A stretch of 16,205 nucleotides of DNA, taken from positions 1-16,205 of the forward strand of contig JANXSC010000546.1 of NCBI GenBank assembly GCA_025352845.1, written 5' to 3'. The position numbers were made by a program, and so were the translations under genes. Shown here piece by piece: positions 6,968-13,394 of the stretch. This DNA comes from Opitutaceae bacterium. Lineage in GTDB: Bacteria > Verrucomicrobiota > Verrucomicrobiia > Opitutales > Opitutaceae. The number at the start of each line of letters is the position of its first letter. Position 1 is the first letter of the stretch. Below the pieces are notes generated by a model. It was not told where the DNA came from. It searched no databases and saw only the letters and a list, made by a program, of their open reading frames with translations.

Positions 6968-7086
6968 CGCCTCGGCTTGAGCTTCCCGCCCGTTACCTGC
7001 TCGACAATCGAAAGCGCGTTCTGCCATGCGTCCTTGCGCGGCTTCCTTTTGGGAGCCGCTTTCTTTTTGGCCGGTTTCTTCTTCAT
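6964..7086 (-). CDS. 40-residue lysine-rich small protein
   Basis: The frame encodes 40 residues: a very basic head (MKKKPAKKKAAPKRKPRKD) followed by a short amphipathic piece (AWQNALSIVEQVTGGKL). The basic head suggests nucleic acid binding; the second part could be a helix for a protein contact. Its ATG (7086-7084) overlaps the stop of the upstream 105-residue gene as ATGA, the classical sign of coupled translation, which is the strongest reason to call it real. Its TAG stop overlaps the TAA of the convergent P63C gene. I do not recognise a named family. Confidence 0.65.
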   Translation of the reverse strand: MKKKPAKKKAAPKRKPRKDAWQNALSIVEQVTGGKLKPRR

Positions 7087-7400
7087 AGGTCGAAAAGGAC
7101 ACGTGGGAGCTTGCGAGGCAACTGTTCAGCGATCTTGTTCAGCGGGTGCAGCCCGCGTTTGCGGTTCGTTCGTGGAGTCACCTTGCGCCGAGCGTCCGGC
7201 GCATTGAGCCAATCGCAGTGCGTGGCGCTCACTTGTGCGCCGTGAACGTAGGCCGCGCTGAAATTGCGCCGCTTTCTCTCCGCAGGCTTTAGTGCGACAT
7301 TGCCCCGACCAACGTATGCAATCCCGCCCTTGGCTTTGTATCGCTGCCTGAGCAGCTCGACGCGTTGCGCGCTTTCCATGTTGCCGGTCTGCCCGGCCAT
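7083..7400 (-). CDS. Basic protein of unknown function, transposon cargo
   Basis: A 105-residue, strongly basic protein I do not recognise. It has no membrane segment or signal peptide. The C-terminal half (PDARRKVTPRTNRKRGLHPL) is Arg/Lys-rich, suggesting DNA or RNA contact. ATG 7400 is 19 bases inside the right transposon end; a second ATG at 7379 is an alternative, and neither has a good ribosome binding site. Its TGA overlaps the ATG of the 40-residue lysine-rich gene by four bases, so the two are probably translated as a unit. Transcription may start near, or read in from outside, the right end. An overlapping frame of similar length (7126-7425) lacks this coupling and was not chosen. 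Confidence 0.55.
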   Translation of the reverse strand: MAGQTGNMESAQRVELLRQRYKAKGGIAYVGRGNVALKPAERKRRNFSAAYVHGAQVSATHCDWLNAPDARRKVTPRTNRKRGLHPLNKIAEQLPRKLPRVLFDL

Positions 7401-7419
7401 CAGCGAGAAACAAGCTGCA

Positions 7420-7439
7420 TTTCAAACGGACCCACTACC
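7420..7439 (-). repeat. Right terminal inverted repeat, 20 bp
   Basis: The exact reverse complement of 3406-3425, ending ...CCCACTACC at the right boundary of the element. The host sequence resumes at 7440 with the duplicated GCCCAATC. Confidence 0.93.
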
Positions 7440-7447
7440 GCCCAATC
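7440..7447 (+). repeat. Right target-site duplication GCCCAATC
   Basis: An identical, same-orientation copy of 3398-3405. It defines the right boundary of the transposon and the original insertion site upstream of rpmH. Confidence 0.93.
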
Positions 7448-7454
7448 CGCGCCC

Positions 7455-7484
7455 TTGACACCCCTCGCGCCGTCCGGCACCACT
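7455..7484 (+). promoter_or_regulatory. Possible rpmH promoter (-35 only convincing)
   Basis: A consensus TTGACA lies at 7455-7460, 47 bases before the rpmH start codon and 15 bases outside the transposon. At the right distance downstream only CACCACT is present, a poor -10. The -35 match is good, the promoter as a whole is weakly supported. Confidence 0.3.
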
Positions 7485-7507
7485 GGCCCTCTTTTTCTTC
7501 CAACATC

Positions 7508-7645
7508 ATGCAACCCACATTCCGCCCGCACCGCAAAAAGCGCGCCCGCAAGATTGGTTACCGTGCCCGGATGGCGACCAAGGGCGGTCGCAAAGTCATC
7601 CGCGCCCGCCGCCTCAAGGGCCGCAAGCGCCTGACGGTCGTCTGA
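7508..7645 (+). CDS. rpmH: Large ribosomal subunit protein bL34
   Basis: This 45-residue protein is a textbook bL34: it starts MQPTFRPHRKKRARKIGYRA, continues ATKGGRKVIRARRLKGRKRL and ends TVV. It is highly basic and binds 23S rRNA in the 50S subunit. The family is normally 44-47 residues, so it is full length. It heads the conserved rpmH-rnpA-yidD-yidC series, which in many bacteria lies near dnaA and the replication origin; no dnaA is in this window. The right end of the transposon is 68 bases upstream of its ATG, so its transcription could be altered by the insertion. Confidence 0.97.
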   Translation: MQPTFRPHRKKRARKIGYRARMATKGGRKVIRARRLKGRKRLTVV

Positions 7646-7708
7646 TTGTTGTCCGCCTCTTAGCCACGAGCGCCTGCGACTGGAGTTCCCGCGCGGTCGC
7701 GACGGCCC

Positions 7709-8092
7709 ATGCGTTACCGTCCCGAGCAGCACCTCCGCCGCCAGCGCGACATCCGTATCGTGCGTGAAGAGGGCCGCCGCGTGGATTGCCAGGCCTTCAC
7801 CGTGTGGTGGAAACCGCGCGCCGACTCTCCGACGCCGACCGGAAAAAATCCCGCCCGCGTCTGCGTGATCGCGTCCTACAAGGCCGTCGGCCCCGCTGTG
7901 CAGCGCAACCGCGCCAAGCGCCGGCTGCGCGAGGTTTTTCGCCACCAGCAAGAGCACCTGCCGCCCGGCTGCGATCTCCTGCTCATCGCCCGCTCGGCGG
8001 CGACGCGCTGGCCACTCGCGGAATTGGAAAAACGTTTCGCCGAGGCGTGCTCCCAAATCACTCCGCGCCGAACCTCCGCGCCAGACGCATGA
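7709..8092 (+). CDS. rnpA: Ribonuclease P protein component
   Basis: The 127-residue protein subunit of RNase P, which helps the catalytic RNA trim 5' leaders from tRNA precursors. The family signature QRNRAKRRLREVFR is at residues 65-78 and is preceded by a beta-strand stretch (RVCVIASYKAVGPAV). The N-terminus (RPEQHLRRQRDIRIVREEG) fits the usual opening helix. It lies 63 bases after rpmH and its stop overlaps the yidD start by four bases (ATGA), so rnpA and yidD are coupled. The start ATG 7709 follows the usual spacing of this cluster. Confidence 0.95.
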   Translation: MRYRPEQHLRRQRDIRIVREEGRRVDCQAFTVWWKPRADSPTPTGKNPARVCVIASYKAVGPAVQRNRAKRRLREVFRHQQEHLPPGCDLLLIARSAATRWPLAELEKRFAEACSQITPRRTSAPDA

Positions 8093-8445
8093 ACACCGCC
8101 GCCCAATTCCGGCGGCTCGCCGTGGCCCTGCCGTCATACGCGCTGCTCCTCGCCATCCGGCTCTATCAGCGCACCCTCGCGCCGGCGCTCCCGATTATCA
8201 CGATGGGCCGGTGCGGCTGCCGTTTCGCGCCCACCTGCTCGCACTACGCCGGCGAGGCGATCCGGACGCACGGCGCGCTCGCCGGCTGCGCCCTCGCCGC
8301 CATCCGTCTCGCGAAGTGCACACCGCTTCACCCCGGCGGCTTCGATCCCGTGCCCGCTTCGCTGCCGCTACGCTGGACCCGGCCCGCGCGGCGCGCCGCT
8401 CCGCGTTGCGATCGGCGCGGCTCCCCTCGCCTCTCTCACCGCTAG
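8089..8445 (+). CDS. yidD: Membrane protein insertion efficiency factor YidD
   Basis: A 118-residue small protein of the YidD family, a membrane-associated helper of YidC-dependent insertion. The hallmark is visible: LAIRLYQRTLAP (21-32), a cysteine-rich CRFAPTCSHYAGEAI (44-58), and GCALAAIRLAKCTPLHPGGFDPVP (66-89). The C-terminal 25 residues are Arg-rich and not conserved. ATG 8089 overlaps the rnpA stop (ATGA), which fixes the start. yidC follows 27 bases later, so the genes are probably one operon. Confidence 0.95.
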   Translation: MNTAAQFRRLAVALPSYALLLAIRLYQRTLAPALPIITMGRCGCRFAPTCSHYAGEAIRTHGALAGCALAAIRLAKCTPLHPGGFDPVPASLPLRWTRPARRAAPRCDRRGSPRLSHR

Positions 8446-8472
8446 CCTCTCGCCTCCCACCCCTTTTCGTTA

Positions 8473-10269
8473 ATGGACAAAAAGAACACCACCATCGGCG
8501 TCGCGCTGCTCCTCGCAGCCTTCGCCATGATCTATTTCGGACCGAAGCCGGCTCCGCCGCCGCCCGCACCCGCCCTCACCCAGAGCGACTCCGCCGCGCC
8601 CGCGGGCACGAACACACCGGCAGCACCCGGCACTGTGGCCGCGCCCATCGCGAACACCGCGTTCGCCGCCGTCAACCGCGACGCCGCCAGCGCCACCGTC
8701 ACCACGCTCGCCAACGATTTCATCGAGGCCCGGTTCACCGATTCCGGCGGCGCCCTGCTGGAGGTGGCGTTGAAAAGATATCCCAAGGAACTCAAGAGCC
8801 CCTCGCCCTACGTCTTCAACGAACACCACGCCGACCCGATCCTCGCCTTCGTCAACTCCCCCGGCCTCGACCGCAACGCGCGCTATCAACTCGTCTCGCT
8901 GACCGCGACCGAAGTCGTCTATCGCGCGACCCTCGCCAGCGGGGTCGAGGTCACGCGGCGCTACGTGCTGTCGCCCAATACCGGTGACACCACCGATCCC
9001 TACCAGATCCGTCACGAGACGACCTTTCGCAACGCCGGCGAACAACCCATGCAATCCATGCTGGTCACCCTCGCGCTCGGCACCTCCGCACCAAACGACC
9101 ACAAAGACATCGGCCAATACCTGAAGACCGGCTACTCCACCGGCAGCGATCAGAAATTCATCCCGCGCTCCAACCTCGAGGCCAGCGGCGGATTTGTTGG
9201 CATGGGCTCCCACGGCTCGAGCCCCGCGATCACCAGCAACGGCCCGGTCGCGTGGGCCGTCGTGCAGAATCAGTTTTTCGCCAGCATCCTCACCGGCGAC
9301 AAGCCCGCCGCCGCGCTCGTCACCCGCCGCGTGAAGCTCCTCACCGAGCAACCCGACGACAACAACAACGCCTACGGCATCGCCGGTGAGGCGCAGTTCA
9401 GCGTCGATGCGCTCGCCGCCAAGGCCGAGACCAAGCTCGGCGGCACGCTCTACGTCGGCCCCAAGGAATACCGCCGCCTCGCCAACGGCAAAACCTTCAA
9501 GGCCGACCAGGACAAGATCATGGATTTCGGTTTCTTTAAATGGTTCAGCCAGCTTCTGCTCACGCTGATGACCGCCATCCATGGCTGGATCGTCGTCATC
9601 ACCCCCATCTGGGGCTGGGGCTGGGCCATCGTGCTCACCACGCTCACGCTGAAAATCTGTTTCATCCCCTTCACGCTCGCCGCGTCGCGCTCCGCGAAAC
9701 GCATGGCGAAAATTCAGCCCGAGCTGCAGGCGCTCCGCGAAAAATTCAAGGACAACCCGCAGAAGCAGCAGCAGGCGACGATGGAGCTGTTCAAGACGCG
9801 CAAAATCAATCCCATCGGCGGCTGCCTCCCGATCCTGCTCACGATGCCGTTTTTCATGGGCTTCTTCACCATGCTGCCCAGCGCGGCGGAGTTGCGCTTT
9901 CAACCGTTTCTGTGGGCGCACGATCTTTCCGTGACGGACACCGTGGCGATTCTCTTCGGCATCCTGCCGCTGAACATCATGCCGCTCCTCATGGGCGCCA
10001 CGATGGTCGTCCAGATGCAGCTCACGCCGTCGCCCTCCGTGGACAACGCGCAGATGAAGATGATGAAGTTCATGCCCTACGTCTTCATCCTGTTTTGCTA
10101 CAGCTTCTCCTGCGCGCTCTCGTTGTATTCCTTCATCAACGGCCTCTTTACCATCGGCCAGCAGCTCGTGATTAACCGGATGAAAGACCCCGTCGAAACC
10201 GCCCCCGCCGTCACCACCGGCCCCGGCGGCAAGCCGCTCAAGAACGTCACGCCCGCGAAGAGGAAATGA
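8473..10269 (+). CDS. yidC: Membrane protein insertase YidC
   Basis: A 598-residue inner membrane insertase that places proteins in the membrane alone or with SecYEG. An N-terminal membrane anchor (residues 6-22) is followed by a Pro/Ala-rich linker, a large periplasmic beta-domain (about 70-345) typical of Gram-negative YidC, and the conserved insertase core (about 355-570): membrane helices near 372-400, 451-470, 490-515 and 534-565, with the cytoplasmic coiled region MAKIQPELQALREKF (411-425). A lysine (K394 in LTLKICFIPF) seems to take the place of the arginine in the hydrophilic groove of E. coli YidC. This is read by eye, not from an alignment. Length and domain order are normal. Confidence 0.97.
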   Translation: MDKKNTTIGVALLLAAFAMIYFGPKPAPPPPAPALTQSDSAAPAGTNTPAAPGTVAAPIANTAFAAVNRDAASATVTTLANDFIEARFTDSGGALLEVALKRYPKELKSPSPYVFNEHHADPILAFVNSPGLDRNARYQLVSLTATEVVYRATLASGVEVTRRYVLSPNTGDTTDPYQIRHETTFRNAGEQPMQSMLVTLALGTSAPNDHKDIGQYLKTGYSTGSDQKFIPRSNLEASGGFVGMGSHGSSPAITSNGPVAWAVVQNQFFASILTGDKPAAALVTRRVKLLTEQPDDNNNAYGIAGEAQFSVDALAAKAETKLGGTLYVGPKEYRRLANGKTFKADQDKIMDFGFFKWFSQLLLTLMTAIHGWIVVITPIWGWGWAIVLTTLTLKICFIPFTLAASRSAKRMAKIQPELQALREKFKDNPQKQQQATMELFKTRKINPIGGCLPILLTMPFFMGFFTMLPSAAELRFQPFLWAHDLSVTDTVAILFGILPLNIMPLLMGATMVVQMQLTPSPSVDNAQMKMMKFMPYVFILFCYSFSCALSLYSFINGLFTIGQQLVINRMKDPVETAPAVTTGPGGKPLKNVTPAKRK

Positions 10270-10275
10270 TTGGAT

Positions 10276-10351
10276 TGTAGGCGGGGTGCCCTCACCCCGC
10301 TGTCTGGCTCAGCCAGCCGACTGCCCGCGGGGCGAAGGCACCCCGCCTACA
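10276..10351. repeat. Long palindromic intergenic repeat after yidC
   Basis: The 15-base arms TGTAGGCGGGGTGCC (10276-10290) and GGCACCCCGCCTACA (10337-10351) are perfect inverted copies. Inside, CCCCGC pairs with GCGGGG and CTGGC-TCA-GCCAG (10304-10316) forms the tip, so the unit could fold into one long cruciform. It starts six bases after the yidC stop. It may terminate yidC transcripts, but no T-run follows; its layered shape is more like a dispersed repeat element. Confidence 0.6.
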
Positions 10352-10430
10352 GCGGTCAGCACACGCCAGCGTCATAACCCAGTCGGTTACTTGCCTCGCG
10401 GCGGCTCCGGTGGTTTCCTCGCCCATTCGG

Positions 10431-11627
10431 ATGACAGACGATCTTGAAATCGATCCGGCTGCGGACGCCATTCCGCGCCATCTCGCCCCTGATGATGTGG
10501 GGCTCGTGGTGCCGCGTGATTTCGTTTTCGCGCAGCCGTTCACTTTCAAGAGCGGGCAGGTGATTTCCGGTTTCACGCTCCGCTACGAAACCTACGGCGC
10601 GCTCAACGCCACGCGCGACAACGCCATCCTCATCTGCCACGCGCTCAGCGGCGATCACCACTGCGCCGGCTGGCACTCGCCCGCCGACAAGAAACCCGGC
10701 TGGTGGAACAACCTCATCGGCCCCGGGAAGGCCGTCGATACGCGCCGCTTCTTCGTCGTCTGCGCCAACGTCCTCGGCGGCTGCCAGGGCTCCACCGGCC
10801 CTTCCTCGCTCAACCCCGAGACCGGCCGTCCCTACGGCATCCAATTTCCGTTCGTCACCATCGGCGACATGGTGCGCGCGCAAAAACTCCTCCTCGATCA
10901 CCTCGGTGTCGCGGAGCTGCACGGCGTGATCGGCGGCTCGATGGGCGGCATGCAGGCGATGCTGATGGCGATCGAGTTTCCGCGCTTCACGCGCCGCGTG
11001 CTCGCGATGGCCACCACCGGCCGCGAGAGCGCACAGGCGATCGCATTCAACGAGGTCGGCCGCCAGGCCATCATGCAGGACCCGGCCTGGAACCACGGCG
11101 ATTATTCCAAGGACGCCGGCCCGCGCGTCGGCCTCGCGATCGCGCGCATGATGGCGCACATCACCTACGTCTCCGACGCGAGCATGGACCGGAAGTTCGG
11201 CCGCCGCAAAAAGGAAAACGCCAACGGCGACGCCTACACCTTCGATCAGCAGTTCGAGGTCGAGGGTTACCTGCGCCACCAAGGTCAGAGCTTCATCAAT
11301 CGTTTCGACGCCAACTCGTATCTCTACATCACCCGCGCCCTCGATCAGTTCGATCTCGCGCACGCCTATGGCTCGCTCGAGCAGGCCTTCGCTCCGCTCG
11401 AAGGCGACACGCTCGTCATCGGCTTCACGAGCGACTGGCTTTTCCCGCCCGAGCAAAACCGCACGCTCGCCCTCGCGCTCCTCCGCGCCGGCAAGCGCGC
11501 CAGCTACGCCGAACTCTCCACCGATCTCGGCCACGATTCGTTCCTCCTCGAGTCCGAGGAACTCTACTCCCTCGTCCGCGCCTTCCTCGAACGCGGCCAG
11601 CACTACGATTCGAATTATTCGATCTGA
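10431..11627 (+). CDS. metX: Homoserine O-acetyltransferase
   Basis: A 398-residue alpha/beta hydrolase that acylates homoserine, the first committed step of methionine synthesis. The MetX pattern is clear: LICHALSGDHHCAG (67-80), GPGKAVDTRRFFVVCANVLG (97-116), GGCQGSTGPSS, and the nucleophile elbow GGSMGGMQAM with Ser170. Asp335 in TSDWLFPPEQ and His368 in LGHDSFLLE complete the triad. Whether acetyl- or succinyl-CoA is the donor cannot be read with confidence. ATG 10431 is chosen; a GTG at 10410 would add seven residues. metW follows 178 bases later, a common partnership in bacteria. A long frame on the opposite strand is a shadow of this gene's codon bias. Confidence 0.95.
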   Translation: MTDDLEIDPAADAIPRHLAPDDVGLVVPRDFVFAQPFTFKSGQVISGFTLRYETYGALNATRDNAILICHALSGDHHCAGWHSPADKKPGWWNNLIGPGKAVDTRRFFVVCANVLGGCQGSTGPSSLNPETGRPYGIQFPFVTIGDMVRAQKLLLDHLGVAELHGVIGGSMGGMQAMLMAIEFPRFTRRVLAMATTGRESAQAIAFNEVGRQAIMQDPAWNHGDYSKDAGPRVGLAIARMMAHITYVSDASMDRKFGRRKKENANGDAYTFDQQFEVEGYLRHQGQSFINRFDANSYLYITRALDQFDLAHAYGSLEQAFAPLEGDTLVIGFTSDWLFPPEQNRTLALALLRAGKRASYAELSTDLGHDSFLLESEELYSLVRAFLERGQHYDSNYSI

Positions 11628-11646
11628 GCGCACGAACCGCCGAACT

Positions 11647-11747
11647 GGGTCACCACGAAACACACCAAATACACGAAAATGAAAATCCCGTCCCTCACCT
11701 CGGCGCATTCCGACCTTTCGTGTCTTTCGTGTATTTCGTGGTGACCC
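11647..11747. repeat. Long inverted repeat between metX and metW
   Basis: GGGTCACCACGAAA (11647-11660) and TTTCGTGGTGACCC (11734-11747) are perfect 14-base inverted copies. Further in, TACACGAAA (11670-11678) pairs with TTTCGTGTA (11725-11733). The centre is unpaired. Downstream, 11757-11790 repeats CGTGTCTTCC/CTGTCTTCCGTGG-like words. The structure looks like a mobile or REP-type repeat inserted between two cooperating genes. A role in ending or attenuating metX transcription is possible. Confidence 0.6.
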
Positions 11748-11805
11748 TTCCGATGTCTTTTCCCGTGTCTTCCCTGTCTTCCGTGGGCCGAAAAAAATCT
11801 CAGCC

Positions 11806-12411
11806 ATGACGCGCCCCGCGGAAAAACGCACCGTCGACATGCAGATCATCGCGGACTGGGTGGAGCCCGGCACGCGCGTGCTCGATCTCGGCTGCGGTTC
11901 CGGCGCGCTACTCGACTACCTCGTGCAGTCGAAAAAAGTCTCCGCCGTCGGCGTGGACCTCGACTTCAGCCGCATCACGGCCTCCGTGCGCCGCGGGCTC
12001 TCGGCCTACCAGGGCGACATGACGTCGTTCATGCGCGCGTTTCCCGAGCAACACTTCGATCGCGTGATCTGCTCGCGCACCGTGCAGGAACTCGCCGATC
12101 CCACGGGCGTGATCCTTGAGGCACTGCGCGTCGGCCGCACGCTCACGGTGGGTTTCGTGAATCACGGTTTCTGGAAAAACCGAATCAACACCCTTGTGCA
12201 GGGCCGCAAGATTCGGAATGCCGTTTACACGACCGAGTGGTTCGAAAGCCGCCCCGCGAATCCGCTCACGATCGCGGATTTCGAGCATTTCTGCGTCGCG
12301 AAAAAAATCCGCATCGCCCGCCACGCCCACCTCGCCGGCAACTGGCACACCCCCTGTCGCACGCTCCCCAACCTCCTCGCCGGCTACGCGCTCTACGACC
12401 TGGCACGGTAA
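11806..12411 (+). CDS. metW: MetW, methyltransferase-like partner of MetX
   Basis: A 201-residue Rossmann-fold protein of the MetW family. The SAM-binding glycine motif VLDLGCGSGALLDYL is at residues 25-39, the strand-2 acidic end is GVDLDF (49-54), QGDM follows, then FDRVICSRTVQEL. MetW genes very often follow metX and MetW is reported to assist homoserine acylation in some bacteria; a methyltransferase activity is not established for most members. The start ATG 11806 follows an A-rich stretch (GAAAAAAATC). The C-terminal part (FWKNRINTLVQGRK to NLLAGYALYDLA) matches the usual MetW ending, so it is full length. Confidence 0.93.
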   Translation: MTRPAEKRTVDMQIIADWVEPGTRVLDLGCGSGALLDYLVQSKKVSAVGVDLDFSRITASVRRGLSAYQGDMTSFMRAFPEQHFDRVICSRTVQELADPTGVILEALRVGRTLTVGFVNHGFWKNRINTLVQGRKIRNAVYTTEWFESRPANPLTIADFEHFCVAKKIRIARHAHLAGNWHTPCRTLPNLLAGYALYDLAR

Positions 12412-12449
12412 GGACTTTGCCGCGCCCGGCACACGCGGGATTTGCGCCC

Positions 12450-12842
12450 ATGAATCCCTTCGGGCTCCTCAAATCGCTCCTCGCCTCCGCGCCGCGGTTT
12501 CGCGCGCTCGACTGTTTCGCCCGCGTGCGGACCGGCCCCGCGATTTTGATCGATGTGCGCCAGCCGAAGGAATGGGCTGCCGCTCAGCGATCTCAGCGGC
12601 CGGCGCGAAAAATGGAAACCCTTCCTCTCCGCGCACCGCAACCGCGAGCTGCTGTTCTACTGCGGCGCCGGCGTCCGCTCCGGCCTGGCCGCGCGCATCC
12701 TCGCGCGCGAGGGCTTCCGCACCGCCAACGCCGGCAGCTTCAAGGAATGGGCCGCGGCGGGCTGGTCGGTGGTGGTGCCGAATAAGTTCGCGAGTCGGCT
12801 CCGGACTTGCGTGCCGATAAAACGTCACGTAACGCTTTATCC
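12450..12842 (+). pseudogene. Rhodanese-like domain protein, frameshifted
   Basis: The first frame from ATG 12450 reads MNPFGLLKSLLASAPRF and ILIDVRQPKEW, the start of a rhodanese domain. At about 12575-12577 the homology jumps to another frame: LPLSDLSGRREKWKPFLSAH, then LLFYCGAGVRSGLAARIL with the active-site cysteine loop, and GSFKEWAAAGWSVVVPN. The usual link between these parts (a short loop containing the G-H-IPGA-type motif) is missing, so a small out-of-frame deletion is likely. The second frame then runs on into the next gene without a natural stop. Intact members are sulfur-handling, single-domain proteins. A sequencing error could explain the shift only if it also removed those bases. 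Confidence 0.7.
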
Positions 12843-13394
12843 ATGCCTTATGAGCCGCTCACCAAAGCCCGCATCACGCGCGCACTGCGCCGCCTCGGCG
12901 AGCTGGCGGAGCGCGAGGCGATCGTGCTCGAGGTTTCGCTCTACGGCGGGGCGGTGTTCACGTTGGTCTATGGCTCCCGCGACGCGACCAAGGATGTCGA
13001 TGCCGTGGTGCATCCCTCGGCCGCGGCGCATCGTCTCGCGACGGCGGTCGCCGCCGAACAGGGCCTGCCCGACGACTGGCTGAATTCCCACGTGCGTCAG
13101 TTTCTCGCACCCAGGGAGGAGAAGCGGCGGCTGGCTGGCGACGAGTTCGGTCCCGGCCTGCGCATCTCGGTGCCGACCGCCGCCTACCTGCTCGCGCTCA
13201 AGCTGCGGGCCTGCCGTCCGCCGCTGCCGGGCTATCCGGGCGACGAGGCCGACATTCGGTTTCTACTCGGCAAAATCCGACCGCGCTCACTCGCCGTGGT
13301 GCAGGCGGGCTTCGGGAAATTTTTCCCGGGCGACGCCCTCAGCGAGCGGGCGGAGTTCGTCGTCACCCAAACGCTGAAGGAGTTGAAATCATGA
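12843..13394 (+). CDS. Nucleotidyltransferase-like protein (DUF6036 type)
   Basis: A 183-residue protein with a minimal nucleotidyltransferase pattern: LYGGAVFTLVYGSRDATKDVDAVV, where the GG turn (35-36) and the acidic pair Asp51/Asp53 are the expected metal-binding residues. PTAAYLLALKLRACR and a following GDEADIRFLL match the second half of DUF6036/AbiEii-type proteins. Some relatives act as toxins that modify tRNA in toxin-antitoxin pairs; I infer no specific substrate. ATG 12843 is preferred over a TTG at 12807 that would add 12 atypical residues. The stop overlaps the next gene's ATG by four bases (ATGA), so the two genes form a coupled pair. Confidence 0.78.
   Translation: MPYEPLTKARITRALRRLGELAEREAIVLEVSLYGGAVFTLVYGSRDATKDVDAVVHPSAAAHRLATAVAAEQGLPDDWLNSHVRQFLAPREEKRRLAGDEFGPGLRISVPTAAYLLALKLRACRPPLPGYPGDEADIRFLLGKIRPRSLAVVQAGFGKFFPGDALSERAEFVVTQTLKELKS

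Larger units (their letters stand above)
3406..7439 (-). mobile_element. IS1-like transposon with TAC and P63C cargo, complete
   Basis: The element is 4034 bp long. Its ends are perfect 20-bp terminal inverted repeats starting GGTAGTGGGT, flanked by the perfect 8-bp duplication GCCCAATC. It holds one IS1-type transposase (minus strand, centre), a three-gene toxin-antitoxin-chaperone operon on the left, and a P63C gene plus a two-gene basic-protein operon on the right. I found no second copy of the end sequence inside, so this looks like one IS carrying passengers and not two insertion sequences around a cargo. The intact ends, duplication and transposase suggest a fairly recent insertion. The left half looks clearly more A/T-rich than the host genes. 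Confidence 0.9.

Noticed and set aside
7126..7425. 99-codon minus-strand frame overlapping the basic cargo protein
   Set aside because: It competes with 7083-7400, which alone has the ATGA coupling to the downstream small gene. Its start also reaches into the terminal repeat.
8470..9921. Long open frame of 483 codons on the minus strand inside yidC
   Set aside because: It is the antisense shadow of a high-GC gene. The product is low-complexity (Gly/Glu/Arg-rich) with no recognisable domain, while the plus strand is clearly YidC.
10352..10430. Possible SAM-type riboswitch before metX
   Set aside because: No conserved core of a SAM riboswitch class could be recognised in this short leader.
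10356..11873. 505-codon open frame on the minus strand across metX
   Set aside because: Antisense shadow of metX; the part beyond metX simply translates the intergenic repeat. No domain is seen.
12835..12845. DnaA-box-like TTATCCATG
   Set aside because: It does not match the consensus end, is single, and overlaps the nucleotidyltransferase start codon. No origin features surround it.
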